Source: Plasmodium malariae (lineage: Eukaryota > Apicomplexa > Aconoidasida > Haemosporida > Plasmodiidae). Taken from it: 64,000 nt of DNA. The stretch spans positions 2,147,001-2,211,000 of the forward strand of contig NC_041785.1 in NCBI RefSeq assembly GCF_900090045.1, read 5' to 3'. The notes below the pieces were generated by a model that was given only the letters and a program-made list of their open reading frames with translations, searched no databases and was not told where the DNA came from. A program made the position numbers and the translations under genes. Below, piece after piece: positions 60,763-64,000 of this stretch (the first letter of the stretch is position 1; the number at the start of each line of letters is the position of its first letter).

Positions 60763-62840
60763 ATGTACCCTGTACTTATATTTTGTATGGGCATAATAGT
60801 TTATATTATTCACGTCGGAATACTTACTTTTTAACGAATAAAAACGTTTTAATAATAATGGTATTAAAATATTTAAGAGAAATATATCCTAACTACGGAA
60901 TATGTTGAACTCGGGGTTCGTGTATTCAAAAAATAATTAAAGTTTGTGTAACTATACAAAACTGTATCCTTTAAATATTTTTTTTCATGTGCACAGATTG
61001 AAAAAACCTTAAAAAAAAAAAAATAAAAACAAAAAAATAAAAACAAAAAAATAAAAACAAAAAAATTAAAATAAAAAAAATAAAAACAAAAAAATTAAAA
61101 TAAAAAAATGAATTAATAAAAAAATAAAACAGATAAGCAAAAAGGAGCAGAACGGTAAAATGTATAAAATAGCAACAATAAATTAAATTTATAATTAAGC
61201 AGTAAAAAGAGTATTTGCTCTATTATCTTATCATATAAATGTATACTGGTTTTACGACAAATGATATAGATACCTGATTTCTGTTTTGCTTTTATTATTT
61301 CTATTAAGAAGAAGTATAAGTTAAATGTATTATTATATTTTAAAATAATGTATGTGTATTTAATGATAAAATAATTGCTTTCTCATATTCCTATAATAAG
61401 AAGCAGTAGTGGTGATTTGACAAGTATGTTTTTTAAGTATAAAAAGTTTGATTCAATCAGTTTAAATTGTTTTCAATAATTTTTATTATCTTTGTTAAAT
61501 TGGAAAAAAAAAAAAAAAAAAAAAAAAAAAAGCATATTAAAAATGTGAAATTCATAAAAAATAAGTTTTAAAAAAGTTTAACAAAGATCATTTTTAAATT
61601 TAGGAATAAAAATATATATTATAATATATATGTATATATATATTTATTTATATGTATTATATATATTTATAATTCAAATATTGAATAAATCAGGCAAAAA
61701 AAAAAAGTGTGTCATTTTTGTTCATTTTACCTTGTACATGTTATTTTCATATTCTGCAAAGGTATATAATAACAGCTCAGATTATAGGGATTTTTATTAT
61801 AATATTTTTTTATTTTTTGCATGTACCGTAGTATGCTTAATTAGATATTTTAATAAAATTGCTATGTATGATATTACTAAACAAAAATAATATCAAATGT
61901 TTACTAGGTATTTTCATAATTACTCTAATGTGATCTAGGAATTACATGCACCAGTCAGGTAGATAATAATAACATGAAATAAAGCAATAGCATATCTCCC
62001 CCATTAACCTCAAAATATATATTTTCGTATGAAAGCAAGAATTTTTTTCTTAATTTGTTTATATTATACATAATATATAAACGCTTAAATTTATGAATTT
62101 ACGAATGTACAAGTACATATTTGAATAAATAAAATTACAGAATTATGTACGAGTAAAACAAGCACGAGTTTTTCATAAGATAATAGTATACGATTATTAT
62201 GTCGCATATATATTTGATCAACTCTTAGTCGAATAAAAAATGAATTTGTATAATATATTATATTTATTAATATATTAAAAAAAAAGAAAAAAAAAGTTTG
62301 TTTTTTCTCTTTTATTTTTCAAGCATAAGTATAAAACTGATATCCTTGTTTCGCCCGTACGTGAATATATCAGGTATATATATATATATATATATGTATA
62401 TATAATATATATATGTATTTACGTCGTTTTAGTTATGTAATGGGAGCAAAGAAATTATTACTCCTTCCAGCAGTTCTTATATTTACGGCATGATATATAT
62501 GTATATATATATGTATATACTTGTAAATTTTTATTTGAACGTACATATAATTGTAAGCATGTACAAATGGAGCACTTTAGTTATTCTTTTATTAAAAGTA
62601 GCTTTGATTATCCTTTTTTTTTTTTTTAATATCTTTGAAAAGATATGTAATAAAATAATAGTATGTAAATGTACAATTTATAGTTTAAGGTAAAATAAAA
62701 TAATCCTTAAAAATATTCTAAGAAAAATAATTTACAGCTATTGTCATTTTATTCTAATTTACTTAATAGTAAATAGGTATTTAGGAGCAGCATAAAGAGA
62801 ACATTTTGAAGTGAAAAAAGCTTTATAATAATATTTACAA

Positions 62841-62874
<34 letters not shown>

Positions 62875-63469
62875 CTTTTAAAAAGACCGATACAATAAAA
62901 TATATAGCTGGTATCACCATTTATGATTCTGGAATATAAGAAATGAATTTTTTCTGTTTCGCTAGTTTAAGCTTTTAAAATTTTTTTGCATTTTTTTATA
63001 ATTTTCCTTTTAATGAGGTATTTGTTTTTTATACGTACATAATTAAATATATGTATATTTATGTTTGCGTTCGCCAATATACGATTACATTTTTATATAC
63101 ACGCTCATGCATGTTCACATGTATGTATATATATAGATATATACACAATGCGCAAAAAAAAAAAATAAGATGGCAGAGTTATGTGTATATATATATATAT
63201 ATATCGTATAAGGCCCATAGCAATGGTGAAACGTTGGGGTGTTTTTTGTTCATGTTAGGGAAAAAACAATGATTGAATAAAAAAAGCAATAAAATAATAA
63301 TATTTTTGAAAAAATAAGATAAAGAAATATGAAAATATGCAAATGAATATGTAACAAAAAGAATATAATAACTACATAAATAGGTAAATATATACGTATA
63401 TATGTAAAAACATAAATACATACATAAATAACCAAATAAATATGTAAATAGGGAGAAGCACAAAAGTGC
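60159..63469. other. Long intergenic region, no gene seen
   Basis: About 3.3 kb of A/T-rich sequence between OAT and CCT6. It has a TA run (60714-60756), an AAAAATAAAAAC array (61010-61110), A27-type (61503-61531) and T32-type (62845-62874) tracts and TATATG runs (62375-62415). All open frames here are short and Tyr/Ile/Lys-rich. It must contain the OAT promoter. Confidence 0.6.
61010..61112. repeat. AAAAAATAAAAAC array
   Basis: Tandem A-rich units (AAAAAATAAAAAC and AAAAATTAAAATA) upstream of OAT. It is non-coding. Confidence 0.85.
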
Positions 63470-63591
63470 CTACTTTTCTTCACCCATAGATTTTCCAGCT
63501 CTTATAATTTCGTCTACTAAAAGAATTTGTTGTGATATAGCCGTTGCAATTGACAGAATTTGTTTCTTTACACAATAGTTGTCGTATATTC
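63470..63591 (-). CDS. CCT6: CCT zeta subunit (T-complex protein 1), last exon only
   Basis: The terminal exon of the cytosolic TRiC/CCT chaperonin subunit that folds actin, tubulin and other proteins. Acceptor CCTTTTTAG precedes base 63591 (phase 1). The exon reads [18 protein letters not shown], then [18 protein letters not shown] and EEK before TAG at 63470. D-N-Y-x-V-K-x-Q and [10 protein letters not shown] are the invariant C-terminal end of group II chaperonins; D-E-I-I-R-A-G is zeta-like. The rest lies beyond the right edge, since no further CCT exon is visible to 64000. The neighbouring OAT gene agrees with zeta in P. falciparum. Confidence 0.9.
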
Positions 63592-63848
63592 CTAAAAAGG
63601 GGGTGTAAAAGGAAGAAATAAAATGTTATTTAGTAAAGACCCCTATACAGTGAATGCCATTTAGTATAGGACATCTAATAAATGGCTTTTCCTTTTTAGT
63701 GAACCATCCAGAAGAATGTAACGAACGCTAGCGTAAGAAGGCAGAACGTGTACGGGCAGGGTAACGTTTGCGTTGTTTCTTCTTGTTTTGCATTATTCTA
63801 TTTTATTAATTATTTTGCTTTGTTTTATTTATTTATTTTATTTTATTT

Positions 63849-63897
<49 letters not shown>

Positions 63898-64000
63898 ATT
63901 TATTTTTTTACTTTATTTATTTTTTCCCCTGCCCGCCACCATTCACGCTTCCAGTGTTCACTTTGCCCGTCCAACTTTTGAATTGGACAGTATCGTTTAT
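63592..64000. other. Probable last intron of CCT6
   Basis: Holds a T-rich tract (63851-63891, about 41 T on the + strand) and TTTATTTATTTT repeats. No chaperonin-like exon can be read on the minus strand, so this is most likely intron. An open minus frame at 63670-63790 does not resemble CCT. Confidence 0.5.

Noticed and set aside
60900..60935. GGGGTTCGTG resembling a tRNA T-arm
   Set aside because: No acceptor, D or anticodon stem can be paired around it.
63670..63790. Open minus frame with LPVHVLPSYASVRYILLDG
   Set aside because: It does not resemble the chaperonin sequence expected before the last CCT6 exon and is probably intron by chance.

Overview
The window is nuclear chromosomal DNA of a malaria parasite (genus Plasmodium). 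The base composition is extremely AT-rich. Proteins carry long Asn/Lys/Asp runs and simple repeats. Introns are short, with T-rich tracts and GTA..TAG-type borders, and intergenic spaces are full of poly(A/T), (AT)n and minisatellites. The ornithine aminotransferase protein is nearly identical to the P. falciparum enzyme. The gene order (CCT6 - OAT - unknown - giant FG nucleoporin - ZIP transporter - citrate-synthase-like - coiled-coil - cardiolipin synthase) matches my memory of part of P. falciparum chromosome 6 (the PF3D7_06087xx-06098xx block). The exact species cannot be fixed from sequence alone; a non-falciparum primate parasite is my guess. This is a core housekeeping region: no mobile element, rRNA, recognisable tRNA, CRISPR or subtelomeric family was seen.

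Layout from left to right. 1-5408 (-): the 3'-truncated gene of a large low-complexity protein with an N-terminal LamG/concanavalin-like fold; its frame breaks inside an (AAT)n tract. 5409-9020: no firm gene, but a credible small spliced + strand gene may start at 7070. 9021-14917 (-): a ten-exon gene for a secreted protein of about 1,160 residues with a degenerate von Willebrand A-like domain. 14918-17147: repeats and a possible small - strand gene. 17148-19058 (+): PLD-type cardiolipin synthase. 19567-23250 (-): two-exon coiled-coil protein with a CCDC186-like C-terminus. 23251-25335: repeats plus two coding-like fragments. 25336-26990 (-): citrate-synthase-like protein, probably non-catalytic. 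29302-32226 (+): seven-exon ZIP metal transporter. 33075-51687 (-): a giant (about 6,200 residue) FG-repeat nucleoporin matching NUP637, with one homopolymer frameshift. 54083-57032 (-): two-exon protein of about 905 residues, perhaps a Golgi tethering subunit. 58914-60158 (-): ornithine aminotransferase. 63470-63591 (-): last exon of the CCT zeta chaperonin subunit, which continues past the right edge.

There is no operon logic here; each gene has its own promoter space. Themes are organelle lipid and metal metabolism (CLS, ZIP, citrate-synthase-like), polyamine/proline metabolism (OAT), nuclear transport, vesicle traffic and protein folding. Exon borders were worked out by matching splice phases by eye. 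Where two solutions fit, both are stated.
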